From the IMG/VR virus record IMGVR_UViG_3300023184_000106, positions 1 through 64,000 of that record: DNA of 64,000 nucleotides; one strand, written 5' to 3'. The position numbers were made by a program, and so were the translations under genes. A model generated the notes under the pieces. That model was given only the letters and a program-made list of their open reading frames with translations. It made no database searches and was not told the DNA's origin. Below are positions 22,186-30,536 of this stretch, in pieces (position 1 is the first letter of the stretch; every line of letters begins with the position of its first letter). Source of the stretch: a virus.

Positions 22186-22257
22186 CACCCCTGGCTGGAA
22201 TCGAACCAGCGACAAACAGATTAGAAGTCTGTTGCTCTTCCGCTGAGCTACAAAGGT
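22186..22257 (-). tRNA. tRNA-Arg (anticodon UCU)
   Basis: 72 bases folding into a cloverleaf: acceptor ACCTTTG/CAGGGGT with two G-U pairs, D-arm GCTC/GAGC, anticodon stem ACAGA/TCTGT around CTTCTAA (anticodon TCT), and T-arm GCTGG-TTCGATT-CCAGC. The discriminator is G and no CCA is encoded. It reads AGA, a codon favoured in this AT-rich genome and rarer in the likely host. The 5' end lies one base after the carbamoyltransferase stop codon, so it must be processed from that mRNA or a longer one. Confidence 0.93.
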
Positions 22258-23679
22258 TTATGTTAATATATTATACCCGTAATATTGTTGCCAGTCAATA
22301 GTGTCTTGAATATCATTTAATAGAGGTTGGCCCTTTATGTTTAAACTAGTATTTAATAACATTGGAACTCCAGTTTGTAAATAAAATTTATTTAAAACTC
22401 TGTGTAATCCTGGATGCTGATCCCTTGTTACTGTTTGTACTCTAGATGTTCCATCAAAATGAACAACAGAAGGAACCCTTGATGGCTGCAAGCATTTAAC
22501 TGTATACTGCATATATGGACTTTCAAAATCCATATCGAACCATTTAGATGCATGATCCGCCATAACAACTGGAGCAAAGGGTCTAAACAGCTCTCTTTGT
22601 TTAATTAAATTTACTTTATTTTTTATATTAGGATCTCTAGGATCCGCAAGTATACTTCTATTACCAAGTGCCCTTGGTCCGTATTCTGCTCTTCCTGATG
22701 CAACTGCAACAACACCATCTTTTAATATGCCATCAATAATTTTTTGAACTGGGTACTCTCCACCTAAATCATGGCCTAAATATGGAGACTTCCATTCCAA
22801 ATGTTTACCGTACAATGCTGCAGCGGCACCCAAAGAACTTCCAGCATCTCCAGGGTTTGGCATTATCCATATCATGTCAAATATATTCCACAACAAAGTA
22901 TTTGCTGAAGAGTTAAGAGCACACCCACCCATAAATACTAAATTGTTTTTACCAGTAAGAGACTTTGCCATACGCATAAATTGATTTAGTCTTTGCTCAT
23001 AAACTACTTGTACTGCTGCAGCAATATCAAATTTATCTTGTTCTGAAATCCAGCCCCAGTCGGTGATTCCCTTATGAAAATTATATTTTTGCTTATCATA
23101 ACTTGGAAAATAATCATCTACTTCCTTATAATACTTTTTCCAGTCTCCGTGTGCTGCCATACCCATCATTATATATTCTTCTTGATTTGGCATAAGTCCG
23201 ATTAGCTGAGTAAAAGCTGAGTAGAATAATCCAAAACTAACTGGATAGTTTTGTTTATATTTCAACTTAATTTTTTCACCTTCTCCAACCCATATTGTTG
23301 ATGTATTGTATTCTCCAATAGCATCTAGTACCACTATTGCGGCGTCATTAAATTTACTTGTATAGTATCCTGCTGCTGCATGAGAGTAATGGTGGCTAAA
23401 AGATTTTTTAGGTATACCTGAAATATTGAATCTTGGCTTCCATTCCCCAGAACCGCCCCTTAGAAGCAGTCTGGAGGCTTTTAGAAGAGGTTTTTCGTAG
23501 TAGGCGATAGCATCAGGTGCGCCATAAGATAAGGCATCCTCAATCAAGCCGTCAGCAATATACCAGTCATTCTTTTTCTTGCTATATCTTTCAGAATGTC
23601 CTGCAAATAATATCTCACCATCTTTAATTAAAGATAGTGATGCGTCATGAGATGTTTCATTAACCCCTAATATTATCAT
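22258..23679 (-). CDS. Carbamoyltransferase (NodU/CmcH/TobZ family)
   Basis: 473 residues. The N-terminal Kae1/ASKHA-like domain begins MIILGVNETSHDASLSL and contains the metal-binding HHYSHAAAG (about 111-119), plus GGCALN and GDAGSSLGAA phosphate-binding loops. The C-terminal half has GRAEYGPRALGNRSILADPR and RPFAPVV, family hallmarks. The enzyme transfers a carbamoyl group from carbamoyl phosphate, via carbamoyl-adenylate, to a hydroxyl on a sugar or polyketide. It is somewhat shorter than TobZ (about 570). Viral homologues are known in marine phages. Its gene runs into the tRNA-Arg. Confidence 0.93.
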   Translation of the reverse strand: MIILGVNETSHDASLSLIKDGEILFAGHSERYSKKKNDWYIADGLIEDALSYGAPDAIAYYEKPLLKASRLLLRGGSGEWKPRFNISGIPKKSFSHHYSHAAAGYYTSKFNDAAIVVLDAIGEYNTSTIWVGEGEKIKLKYKQNYPVSFGLFYSAFTQLIGLMPNQEEYIMMGMAAHGDWKKYYKEVDDYFPSYDKQKYNFHKGITDWGWISEQDKFDIAAAVQVVYEQRLNQFMRMAKSLTGKNNLVFMGGCALNSSANTLLWNIFDMIWIMPNPGDAGSSLGAAAALYGKHLEWKSPYLGHDLGGEYPVQKIIDGILKDGVVAVASGRAEYGPRALGNRSILADPRDPNIKNKVNLIKQRELFRPFAPVVMADHASKWFDMDFESPYMQYTVKCLQPSRVPSVVHFDGTSRVQTVTRDQHPGLHRVLNKFYLQTGVPMLLNTSLNIKGQPLLNDIQDTIDWQQYYGYNILT

Positions 23680-23735
23680 TAGTATATGTACTTTCTATTT
23701 TTCATAATCTTTTTTATTTTTCTTTTAACCAGCAT
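23679..23735 (-). CDS. Candidate 18-residue basic micro-peptide
   Basis: ATG at 23735 to a TAA that overlaps the carbamoyltransferase ATG (TAATG); it starts 4 bases after the upstream SGNH stop. The sequence is almost all Lys/Arg/Ile (VKRKIKKIMKNRK). Most likely it couples translation of the two large genes. Confidence 0.4.
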   Translation of the reverse strand: MLVKRKIKKIMKNRKYIY

Positions 23736-23739
23736 TCTT

Positions 23740-24567
23740 TTAATTATTTTTATAATTTATAAACTCCTCATAAAACTTTTCTGCCCATACTTTATGAAAC
23801 CCTTTGCCAAAATGAAAGCCGTCCCTTGCGACTAAATCCTCTATCTTAATGCCCCAATGATCTTTCCCTGACGGTGCAGTTAAAACATAATCCGAAGAAT
23901 CATACTCTGTAAATATTCCAATAGGGTAACTATCTGGGTGCCAAGTGGACCAATAAAGTTTTACAGAATTTATTTTGCAAAATTGAATTAATGTTCTTAA
24001 AATAAAATTACTAAAAAATATATTTATATTAAGCTCAGGAATTTCGCCACCTTTAGTAAAAAAATCTAAAAATTTAGAATCTAATTTTGTTAGCTCTTTT
24101 TTATTTTTATATACTGGATGAATTAATTTTTCTTCTGACCAGGAAAGGTACCTGCTGTGATCTGGAAGTTGTAGAAATATGTAATCTGGAATTCCATAAT
24201 CACTAATATACTGAAAAATATTTAATATAATTAATGGGGTCGTCAAGCCAGTTTTACCAACATTATAGTAGCCAGACGCATTGATGTCGTTTTTAATTTT
24301 ATTATATAAAACATGTGACCATGTGTCCTCTAGTAAATTAGACGCCCCCTCTGTTTCGGAACATCCTCCAAACAATACGTGCGTCCCGACATGCTCTTTT
24401 ATAAAATTATCACACCTAAACCCAATATTGTTATATTGATAAATTATACTTAGATCAACCTCCAAACCTAATTCTTTTTCGTATCTTAAACTAAATTCTT
24501 CAGTATTTGGAGACAACTCTCCAAAATATCCTAGAGAAAAAAAGTTATCTCTTTGATTAGATATCAT
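23740..24567 (-). CDS. SGNH-hydrolase-like protein
   Basis: 275 residues. FGGCSETEG (about 67-75) carries the nucleophile-type G-x-S block and DGFHFGKGFH (about 253-262) the Asp-x-x-His block of SGNH/GDSL esterases. The middle is aromatic-rich and diverged, so the Gly and Asn oxyanion blocks are not clear. It could be an O-acetyl esterase or acetyltransferase acting on glycan. It is flanked by carbamoyltransferase and an oxidoreductase. Confidence 0.68.
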   Translation of the reverse strand: MISNQRDNFFSLGYFGELSPNTEEFSLRYEKELGLEVDLSIIYQYNNIGFRCDNFIKEHVGTHVLFGGCSETEGASNLLEDTWSHVLYNKIKNDINASGYYNVGKTGLTTPLIILNIFQYISDYGIPDYIFLQLPDHSRYLSWSEEKLIHPVYKNKKELTKLDSKFLDFFTKGGEIPELNINIFFSNFILRTLIQFCKINSVKLYWSTWHPDSYPIGIFTEYDSSDYVLTAPSGKDHWGIKIEDLVARDGFHFGKGFHKVWAEKFYEEFINYKNN

Positions 24568-25495
24568 TTGTTAAAATAAGTTTTCCAAGTGTTATTCTAT
24601 CTCTTATTTTTTCATGCATGATCTTTGCATCTTTTAGGCTCATCTTATCTCCGATAATAATCTTAATCTTTTTATTTTTAATTAAATCAAATAATGCATT
24701 TACAACATTTGCTAATCTATCTGAGTCATGTAAGAATAAGGCAGTTCCCCAAAATCCAGAGACTGTCTTTGTGTCCTTAAGCAAATCTCTTATCTGAATA
24801 GATGGAAGTCCATCTCTAGATGAAGCTCCGTATGAGCATATGTGTCCACCAGTAGAAAGCATTGCGTAGTACCCCATGAAATGTTTGCCTCCGTATGATT
24901 CCATGATAAATTTTGGCCTGCACCCTATTGACTTTATTATTTTATTTATTTCAGTATCTAGAAAAGCAAAATCTACACCTAGAGTTTTAATAAATTCTAT
25001 CTTTTGCTCACTTGAAGTAACTCCTACTACAGTAGCACCAGCAAGTTTACACAGCTGAATTAAAATCATTCCGACTGCGCTTGAGGCACCATTGACCAAA
25101 ACAACGTCACCTGGCAATATATTGCAGACATCGTTTACAATTCCATATGCTGTGGATCCTTGACATATGACAGACAGGGCTTCTTCTTCAGTCACGCCTT
25201 CTGGAACCTCAAACATTTTGTCTTTATTAATAATAATTTTTTCTGCATAAGCACCGCTTGATGTGTAACCTACAAATAATTTATTGTCCAGAATAAAGGA
25301 AGCCTCAATGCCAGGTATGACTGGTGGTAGGGACTGAACTAAATAAGTATTTTCTGTTTGATAGGTGTCGGCATAGTTTACGCCAATCATTCTAGTATCC
25401 GCTACTACCTGGTTACTATTTGGTATTGGATCCCTGTAGTCAACATATTCCATAACTTCTGGTCCACCAAACGACTTTACAACAATTGCTTTCAT
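24557..25495 (-). CDS. Quinone-oxidoreductase-like MDR enzyme
   Basis: 312 residues. The medium-chain dehydrogenase/reductase fold is recognisable: N-terminal GroES-like domain (MKAIVVKSFGGPEVMEY, IGVNYADTYQ, PPVIPGIEAS) and Rossmann domain with LVNGASSAVGMILIQL (about 132-147). It lacks the Cys/His zinc ligands of alcohol dehydrogenases, as in zeta-crystallin/QOR. It is NADPH-dependent and may reduce enones or quinones. It overlaps the SGNH gene by 11 bases. Confidence 0.92.
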   Translation of the reverse strand: MKAIVVKSFGGPEVMEYVDYRDPIPNSNQVVADTRMIGVNYADTYQTENTYLVQSLPPVIPGIEASFILDNKLFVGYTSSGAYAEKIIINKDKMFEVPEGVTEEEALSVICQGSTAYGIVNDVCNILPGDVVLVNGASSAVGMILIQLCKLAGATVVGVTSSEQKIEFIKTLGVDFAFLDTEINKIIKSIGCRPKFIMESYGGKHFMGYYAMLSTGGHICSYGASSRDGLPSIQIRDLLKDTKTVSGFWGTALFLHDSDRLANVVNALFDLIKNKKIKIIIGDKMSLKDAKIMHEKIRDRITLGKLILTNDI

Positions 25496-25902
25496 TATAT
25501 TCCCATTTCTAATCTATATTCAATAAGCATATCGTATAATAAATCAGAATATGATTTATTAACAATAAGAAATTGATTCATGTTTGGACTGCATAGCTGT
25601 ATCAATTCATCATAAGTATCTGCATCTATTTCAAAAAACCACCTGATATGCTTAATAAATAAAACAAAAAGATCATGGGCCTCTTTTGTTTTTGCGGATA
25701 TCCCCAAATTAATTGCTTTATCAAAACTATCTTGGAAAGCATAAGCTTCTTTAAGCATAAAAGAATATTCATCTTTTGAATAACTTTTCATTTTTTCGGT
25801 AGCTTTTATTACCCACGGGTTGTTTGGGAAAGCTTTAGCTATATTTTGGAATAAGAACCTTCTATTCTCAAAAACATCATCGTCAAAATTAATTGTCGGC
25901 AT
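25495..25902 (-). CDS. Helical hypothetical protein (weak TipAS resemblance)
   Basis: 135 residues, predicted all-helical. The spacing of hydrophobic and aromatic residues around HDLFVLFIKHIRWFFE and DELIQL recalls the TipAS ligand-binding globin-like fold of MerR regulators, but there is no DNA-binding domain and the match is faint. It is coupled to the QOR gene by a stop/start overlap. Confidence 0.5.
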   Translation of the reverse strand: MPTINFDDDVFENRRFLFQNIAKAFPNNPWVIKATEKMKSYSKDEYSFMLKEAYAFQDSFDKAINLGISAKTKEAHDLFVLFIKHIRWFFEIDADTYDELIQLCSPNMNQFLIVNKSYSDLLYDMLIEYRLEMGI

Positions 25903-26215
25903 TAAAAATATCCCCCTCTTCTAGCGGTATAATTCCTTTTTCTTTTGCAATCTTATATCCTTCTGGGGATAACATTAATGTGGCTTCTAAATTTTCATCG
26001 TATTCAACATCCACTAATCCTTCTTCATATAGCTCAATAAGTGATTCATCTACATAATTCATATGTGATTCCCACAGCTCGGGGGCAAGAGATTGAGTAA
26101 TATCTTCGTCTATTTCATATACAATTTCTCCATCTTTATCTACCCCAGCCACCCTGATTGCTCCTATCTCTAAGTAGTGAGCTAGTTTTTCATTATGATA
26201 TTGTTCATCATTCAT
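25889..26215 (-). CDS. Acidic protein with winged-helix-like C-terminus
   Basis: 108 residues from the ATG at 26215, preferred over an ATG at 26233 because it avoids a longer overlap and has GGGG upstream. The C-terminal LIELYEEGLVDVEYDENLEATLMLSPEGYKIAKEKG pattern (seen here in pieces, about 59-94) resembles a winged helix with a beta wing. The net charge is strongly negative. The function is unknown. Confidence 0.55.
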   Translation of the reverse strand: MNDEQYHNEKLAHYLEIGAIRVAGVDKDGEIVYEIDEDITQSLAPELWESHMNYVDESLIELYEEGLVDVEYDENLEATLMLSPEGYKIAKEKGIIPLEEGDIFNADN

Positions 26216-26216
26216 T

Positions 26217-26918
26217 TTAATACCCCATGGCATCTAGTATGCCGTTAACTATTTTTTGGCTAAATGGCTTTTTTAAATGGTCAAGCTTAATATCTGTTTC
26301 TTTATACTGATCACATGCTAGGCATTCATGACATTCAAATGATTCATCTAGTCTATCAACACCCAGAATATCTTCTATGGATATTGGGTCTTTTAAACCT
26401 TCTTCAGATACATGCTTTTTTAAAAAATACTTAAATTCTTCATAATATGGGAATCTGTCATCAAAATCATAGTTCGGTGATCCACTACCGATAGCGTTAA
26501 CAAATTGTGGTATAGGATTTACAAAACGTATTTGATGTCCCTTAAAAAATGAAAGAGTTTTACCGACATAACGAGATACAACCTCTTCAGTATTTTTTTT
26601 ATGTGGCAAGTGTGCTTTAACATCAATATATCCAAATGATGGGAGTACGACAGAATTAGAATCAAGTGTTTTAAGAATGCAGGGGTATCCACCATTTGTA
26701 TATGTTGATGAGTATGCACTGGCGCCCCTGAAGCCAGAAAAATACATATCTGCTCTGAGTCCCACTGCACGTGCAACGTGAGTAGATGCACATTCTGATG
26801 GATTTGGGATATCGTCATCTGGCGGAGTTCGGCCAATCCAGCTGCAATAGCTTACTGCTTCGCCTTGTCCAGACAAAGCCATTCTAAACTGATGGCTATC
26901 TCCAATTGAATACAACAT
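26217..26918 (-). CDS. SGNH-like protein with Cys cluster
   Basis: 233 residues. The N-terminus MLYSIGDSHQFRM has the GDS block directly at the start, as in GDSL enzymes. Near the C-terminus a CHECLAC cluster (about 197-203) and DHLKKP (about 215-220) follow; the latter could provide the Asp/His pair. The Cys/His cluster may bind zinc. It starts directly downstream of the tRNA-Met. An esterase or acyltransferase role is inferred. Confidence 0.6.
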   Translation of the reverse strand: MLYSIGDSHQFRMALSGQGEAVSYCSWIGRTPPDDDIPNPSECASTHVARAVGLRADMYFSGFRGASAYSSTYTNGGYPCILKTLDSNSVVLPSFGYIDVKAHLPHKKNTEEVVSRYVGKTLSFFKGHQIRFVNPIPQFVNAIGSGSPNYDFDDRFPYYEEFKYFLKKHVSEEGLKDPISIEDILGVDRLDESFECHECLACDQYKETDIKLDHLKKPFSQKIVNGILDAMGY

Positions 26919-26933
26919 CTACTTACCTTTCTG

Positions 26934-27007
26934 TGCAACAGCTCGGACTTGAACCGAGGATTACCGAATTATGAGTTCGGGGCTTTAACCAACTAAGCTA
27001 CTGTTGC
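26934..27007 (-). tRNA. tRNA with anticodon CAU (Met, or Ile2 if lysidinylated)
   Basis: 74 bases: acceptor GCAACAG/CTGTTGC (perfect), D-arm, anticodon stem CCGAA/TTCGG around CTCATAA, T-arm CTCGG-TTCAAGT-CCGAG, discriminator A, no encoded CCA. It does not show the mismatch at 1-72 typical of initiator tRNA. It has its own promoter at 27017. Confidence 0.93.
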
Positions 27008-27016
27008 CTAGTTGTA

Positions 27017-27046
27017 AGTATACCTAAACTGACTTGCCGTTGTCAA
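27017..27046 (-). promoter_or_regulatory. Promoter for tRNA-Met
   Basis: TTGACA (27041-27046), 18-base spacer, TATACT (27017-27022); predicted +1 about 27010, just before the tRNA 5' end. The -35 lies within the end of the preceding coding region. Confidence 0.78.
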
Positions 27047-27266
27047 TACTATTCTGAACTACTTGCTGTACATACTCTGAAAAATGTTTACTTAAGTTAC
27101 CTGGAGGCCTATGTCCAATTTTTTCCCAAAGCTTACTGTACTCTAAAACATTATAATACGTTGTAGGACACAGTGTAGTTCTATTAAATTCTTTTAGGAT
27201 TATTGGTAATGGTACATGCTTACCGCAGCACTTACAATCTTTTGCTTTTTCTTGATATATACTCAT
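27024..27266 (-). CDS. Small Cys/His protein next to terminase
   Basis: 80 residues. CKCCGK (about 11-16) is followed by a single Cys33 and His52, a possible zinc site, and by YYNVLEYSKLWEKIGHRPPG. It overlaps the terminase stop. Actinophages often carry a small zinc protein or HNH nuclease beside terminase; the HNH signature is not complete here. Confidence 0.55.
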   Translation of the reverse strand: MSIYQEKAKDCKCCGKHVPLPIILKEFNRTTLCPTTYYNVLEYSKLWEKIGHRPPGNLSKHFSEYVQQVVQNSIDNGKSV

Positions 27267-29047
27267 ATTATTTCCATATTCTCTATAGCGTTTGCCAAGC
27301 TTATTGGTATTCTGGGTGGTCTTATCATATTATACCTAGTTTCTTCCTCATCTTTAACATTATCGTATACAATAGAATCATAAGTGTGAACCTCAACTTC
27401 CCCAAAAGCTGGTCTAGTGAGGCTTATTGCATTATATATTGACCCACAGACTGCATCGGCTAAATCTTTTGAGCCTTTCCGTGGGTGATCCACCTTGTCC
27501 CTTATAATTCTTAACTCAAGTAGCTCGTCTATCAAAAGATTGATGTGTGGCCCAGAAAGTCTTTCTTCTAGAACTACCATAGCCATGTCGTCGTAATGCT
27601 TTTTTGCAACAGATAAAGTCTCGGTATTTATACCATACTGCTTAAGTTGCTGCATCATGTCATGAGAGTTCCACCTATCAAAAGTACAAATTCTTATATT
27701 AAACCCTCTTGATCTTAATGACAATATGTAATCCCTTACTTCAGTAAAATCAACAGATTTATCAGATGTAGGGGTCCAATATCTTACTGAGTCTACTTCT
27801 ACAATCGGAGCTTGCTGAGAATAGGTATCTGTTACTTTTACGTTTACCCATTTTTTAATATGGGACATTGCAACTGCACAATGGTCATGTTTTTGTGCAA
27901 GGTCGACGTGGATAAAATATTCTTTTGAGTCTTCTGGTTTAAACCATTCTTCAAATCTTCCGTGCTCATCTGTTGCCAATGCCAAATTGTTAAAAGATTT
28001 TTCTACTTTATCTCTTGATTTAAAAAATGCATCAATAGCCTCTGGGGGCATGCAGGCAAATCTACCAAGTGCGTCTACTGGATCTCTGTAAAATGATATC
28101 TTAAAGTCATTAATATCTCTAGTCGGGTTTACTTCCCACGTAGGCCTTTTTATAGCATACACCCTAGGATATTTATAAGACACAATATGGTCTTCATCCC
28201 AGGATATCTCAAATTCGTTGCCTGCGGTCTCATCTGGCAAATCGTTGTCTAGCTTAAATTTATATACTCTAGATATGGTTTCTTTTTCTGCAATAACATC
28301 TGCGTATCTTTGCTGAATATAATCATTCTTAAATCTTGGGAATGATAATAAAATTACTTTTCCGTAATCTGGAAAACGTGAATCAACTGATGCCCTGTAC
28401 ATCTCATATATTCCGCTTGCAGTCTTTGCCTGATCATGCCCACTGGTGCTTTCAAGAGAGAAGCCCGATATCTCATCTAGCACAACTACAAGTACGTTAT
28501 AACCCTCAAACGCTTCTCTTTCTGAGTGACCTGAGTATACTGTAACATTTTTATCAAATTTAATTTCAGATGCTTTTTCAAAATATTTTCCGATAAACCA
28601 CGGAGATTTTGTTATTCTTGTTTTAAATCCTTTAAAAAAAACATTGTTCGCTTGTTGTGAGTTAATTGCAATATTAATAATATCAATTGAATCTCCTGGG
28701 GGTTTCCCATAGTATGTCGCTGGGTCTTTTAAGCACAGCAACAAATAAACAATATAGGCAACGGAGATTGTTGAGCAGTAATCCTTACCGCTTCCTTTTC
28801 CTAATTGTGCAATTACTTCATTACATGTCTGCCTGTATCTTAATGTTCCCTCTTCGCCAAACAACTTTACTAGCGTAGCCTCTTTATAAATCTGAGAACT
28901 TTTTTCAATTAAAGTGTATTGATGCTCAGAAAGTTCTGGAAGGCCAAGATACTGCTTATCTGTTACAAAAGTTTTTAGATCGACTGGTCTTTCATCAAAC
29001 TCTTCGCCATCCAGGATGTCAATCAAATCATTAAAATTAAGATCCAC
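27263..29047 (-). CDS. terL: Terminase large subunit
   Basis: 594 residues. ATPase domain with Walker A LGKGSGKDY (82-90) and Walker B VLVVVLDEISG (Asp191-Glu192). The nuclease domain has HVDLAQKHD (about 372-380) with the first metal-binding Asp, TFDRW (about 466-470) with the second, and KGSKDLADAVCG (about 545-556) with the third. It packages DNA into the prohead with the small subunit directly upstream (11-base overlap). Its distance from the structural genes in this window is unusual. Confidence 0.94.
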   Translation of the reverse strand: MDLNFNDLIDILDGEEFDERPVDLKTFVTDKQYLGLPELSEHQYTLIEKSSQIYKEATLVKLFGEEGTLRYRQTCNEVIAQLGKGSGKDYCSTISVAYIVYLLLCLKDPATYYGKPPGDSIDIINIAINSQQANNVFFKGFKTRITKSPWFIGKYFEKASEIKFDKNVTVYSGHSEREAFEGYNVLVVVLDEISGFSLESTSGHDQAKTASGIYEMYRASVDSRFPDYGKVILLSFPRFKNDYIQQRYADVIAEKETISRVYKFKLDNDLPDETAGNEFEISWDEDHIVSYKYPRVYAIKRPTWEVNPTRDINDFKISFYRDPVDALGRFACMPPEAIDAFFKSRDKVEKSFNNLALATDEHGRFEEWFKPEDSKEYFIHVDLAQKHDHCAVAMSHIKKWVNVKVTDTYSQQAPIVEVDSVRYWTPTSDKSVDFTEVRDYILSLRSRGFNIRICTFDRWNSHDMMQQLKQYGINTETLSVAKKHYDDMAMVVLEERLSGPHINLLIDELLELRIIRDKVDHPRKGSKDLADAVCGSIYNAISLTRPAFGEVEVHTYDSIVYDNVKDEEETRYNMIRPPRIPISLANAIENMEII

Positions 29048-29576
29048 TTGACTCTTCTAAATCTATTATCACATGCTCTACTATCCCAGTTATCTGGGAT
29101 AATCTTTTTGCAACCTCTAGCTTGCATTTAGGGCAAACAGCGGTTACTTCTTTTAATATCTTAACCAATACTTCTTGCTTTCTTTCCATCTCGGCAAGGT
29201 CTGTTGCTAATTCTGCATTATCAAGTAGGCCAACTTCTTGAAGCATTCCTATTCTTTTTCCTTCAATATCTGCAATTAATTTTAATGTGGTTGCCTTTAC
29301 GTTTAGTTGCCCAAGCTGGTCTGCATCCTCTACCGTCTTCCAGGCCTCTTTAATTAGCATTGCATAGTGTTGGTCCGCACCAGAGATCGCCTGCTTAGCC
29401 CTCTCACGAGCCCCAGAATCCGTTCTAACGGCCTCTTTCCACTCATCTATATACTCTATAACCTCTGACCTTTTAAAACCCGTTAGAGTAGATATTTTTG
29501 TTGCGTTGTTACCTTTAAGTAGTTCTTCAACTACCTTGTTCATTCGATCATAATGATCAGCTAATTCAATTTCCAT
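29037..29576 (-). CDS. terS: Terminase small subunit candidate
   Basis: 179 residues. An N-terminal helix-turn-helix (NNATKISTLTGFKRSEVIEYIDEW, seen about 23-46) is followed by a long helical oligomerisation region and a CPKC pair near residue 148. Location, size and HTH suit TerS, which recognises the packaging site. It has a consensus promoter 8 bases upstream. Confidence 0.72.
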   Translation of the reverse strand: MEIELADHYDRMNKVVEELLKGNNATKISTLTGFKRSEVIEYIDEWKEAVRTDSGARERAKQAISGADQHYAMLIKEAWKTVEDADQLGQLNVKATTLKLIADIEGKRIGMLQEVGLLDNAELATDLAEMERKQEVLVKILKEVTAVCPKCKLEVAKRLSQITGIVEHVIIDLEESSGS

Positions 29577-29584
29577 AGATATAC

Positions 29585-29613
29585 AGTATACTTTCAGTCA
29601 ACTAAAATGTCAA
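29585..29613 (-). promoter_or_regulatory. Consensus promoter of the terminase unit
   Basis: TTGACA (29608-29613), 17-base spacer, TATACT (29585-29590), then 8 bases to the ATG at 29576, so the leader is 0-2 bases. Confidence 0.85.
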
Positions 29614-29942
29614 TTGGATTTAGCCTTTGCAATTTTATATAGGACTAAATATCCAATTAAATCATCAATATCGTTGTCTCCAGAAAATCCTTGGTTGTTC
29701 TTTACCCTACTTAGTTTATCATCAATACGGACCTTTAACTGCTCTGCTGGGTCCGCCGTTGAAAATATTCTTGTTGGCTCCAGGGCCGAATTGCCATAGG
29801 ATATATTTTTATCAATTAGCAATTGTGCAATTTCATGACAGGCAGACCAAATTTTATTACCTGCTGGTGCGCTTACTGATTGAAGGTACAGATCACTACA
29901 TCTAAATTCTTTTACATCTGGAAAAACTGCCCTAAGAGCCAT
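29610..29942 (-). CDS. Nucleotide-modification-associated (DUF1599-like) protein
   Basis: 110 residues from ATG 29942, which has GGTGG 9 bases upstream; an ATG three codons earlier sits on the SD. The core IAQLLIDKNISYGNSAL and DNDIDDLIGYLVLYKIA segments match the small Nmad/DUF1599-like family, frequent in phages that handle modified nucleotides. No modified-base synthesis genes are obvious nearby. Confidence 0.68.
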   Translation of the reverse strand: MALRAVFPDVKEFRCSDLYLQSVSAPAGNKIWSACHEIAQLLIDKNISYGNSALEPTRIFSTADPAEQLKVRIDDKLSRVKNNQGFSGDNDIDDLIGYLVLYKIAKAKSN

Positions 29943-30534
29943 AATATTCATCCACCTTTGAAATTACATAATCTACAATACGCTCAGAATCTTCTGGGGT
30001 ATGATGTTTAAATTCATCTATCGTTGTATATTTTCTGCTAATAACATTATACATTACCTCAATTGGTTCTGGCAAGTCATTTTCTTGTGAAATTTTTCTA
30101 AGTAGTACGGTTACATCTTCCCATGGCTGATAAGTTTCATCATCTTCATACATCCACCATGGGCACATAAAGATTAGTTTAGTATTATATTCTTTACAAA
30201 ATCTAATTATTTCTGAAGTATATTTATACATTACACTATCAACATTTTTATATTTTTTGTTATACTCCATAACTGCGTCCATACCTCCAAATTCTGAAAT
30301 AATTACAGAATGCTCTCCCAAATCAGAAATATTATTTTTAAATAAATCTTTTAAGTAATCAAAATCTACTTTATATGCACCCCTGCTAGTTTGCCATAAA
30401 AATTTTAAGTTGTATCCCGACTTTAATCTGCTATGAGATCCGTATGCAAGATGTTTACCATTCATTGGTATCTTTACACCCGCAGATGCGTAGGCTATTT
30501 GGCTATCCCCTATTATAAATATGCTTTCTATCAT
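29932..30534 (-). CDS. SGNH-like protein, paralogue A
   Basis: 200 residues. IIGDSQIAYASAG (7-19) supplies the GDS block; SEFGGMDA (about 95-102) resembles the Gly block; DEFKHHTPED (about 173-182) has the Asp-x-x-His block. It is clearly related over its full length to the next gene (30537), so they are tandem duplicates. Esterase or glycan-modifying activity is inferred. Confidence 0.72.
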   Translation of the reverse strand: MIESIFIIGDSQIAYASAGVKIPMNGKHLAYGSHSRLKSGYNLKFLWQTSRGAYKVDFDYLKDLFKNNISDLGEHSVIISEFGGMDAVMEYNKKYKNVDSVMYKYTSEIIRFCKEYNTKLIFMCPWWMYEDDETYQPWEDVTVLLRKISQENDLPEPIEVMYNVISRKYTTIDEFKHHTPEDSERIVDYVISKVDEYYGS

Positions 30535-30536
30535 TT

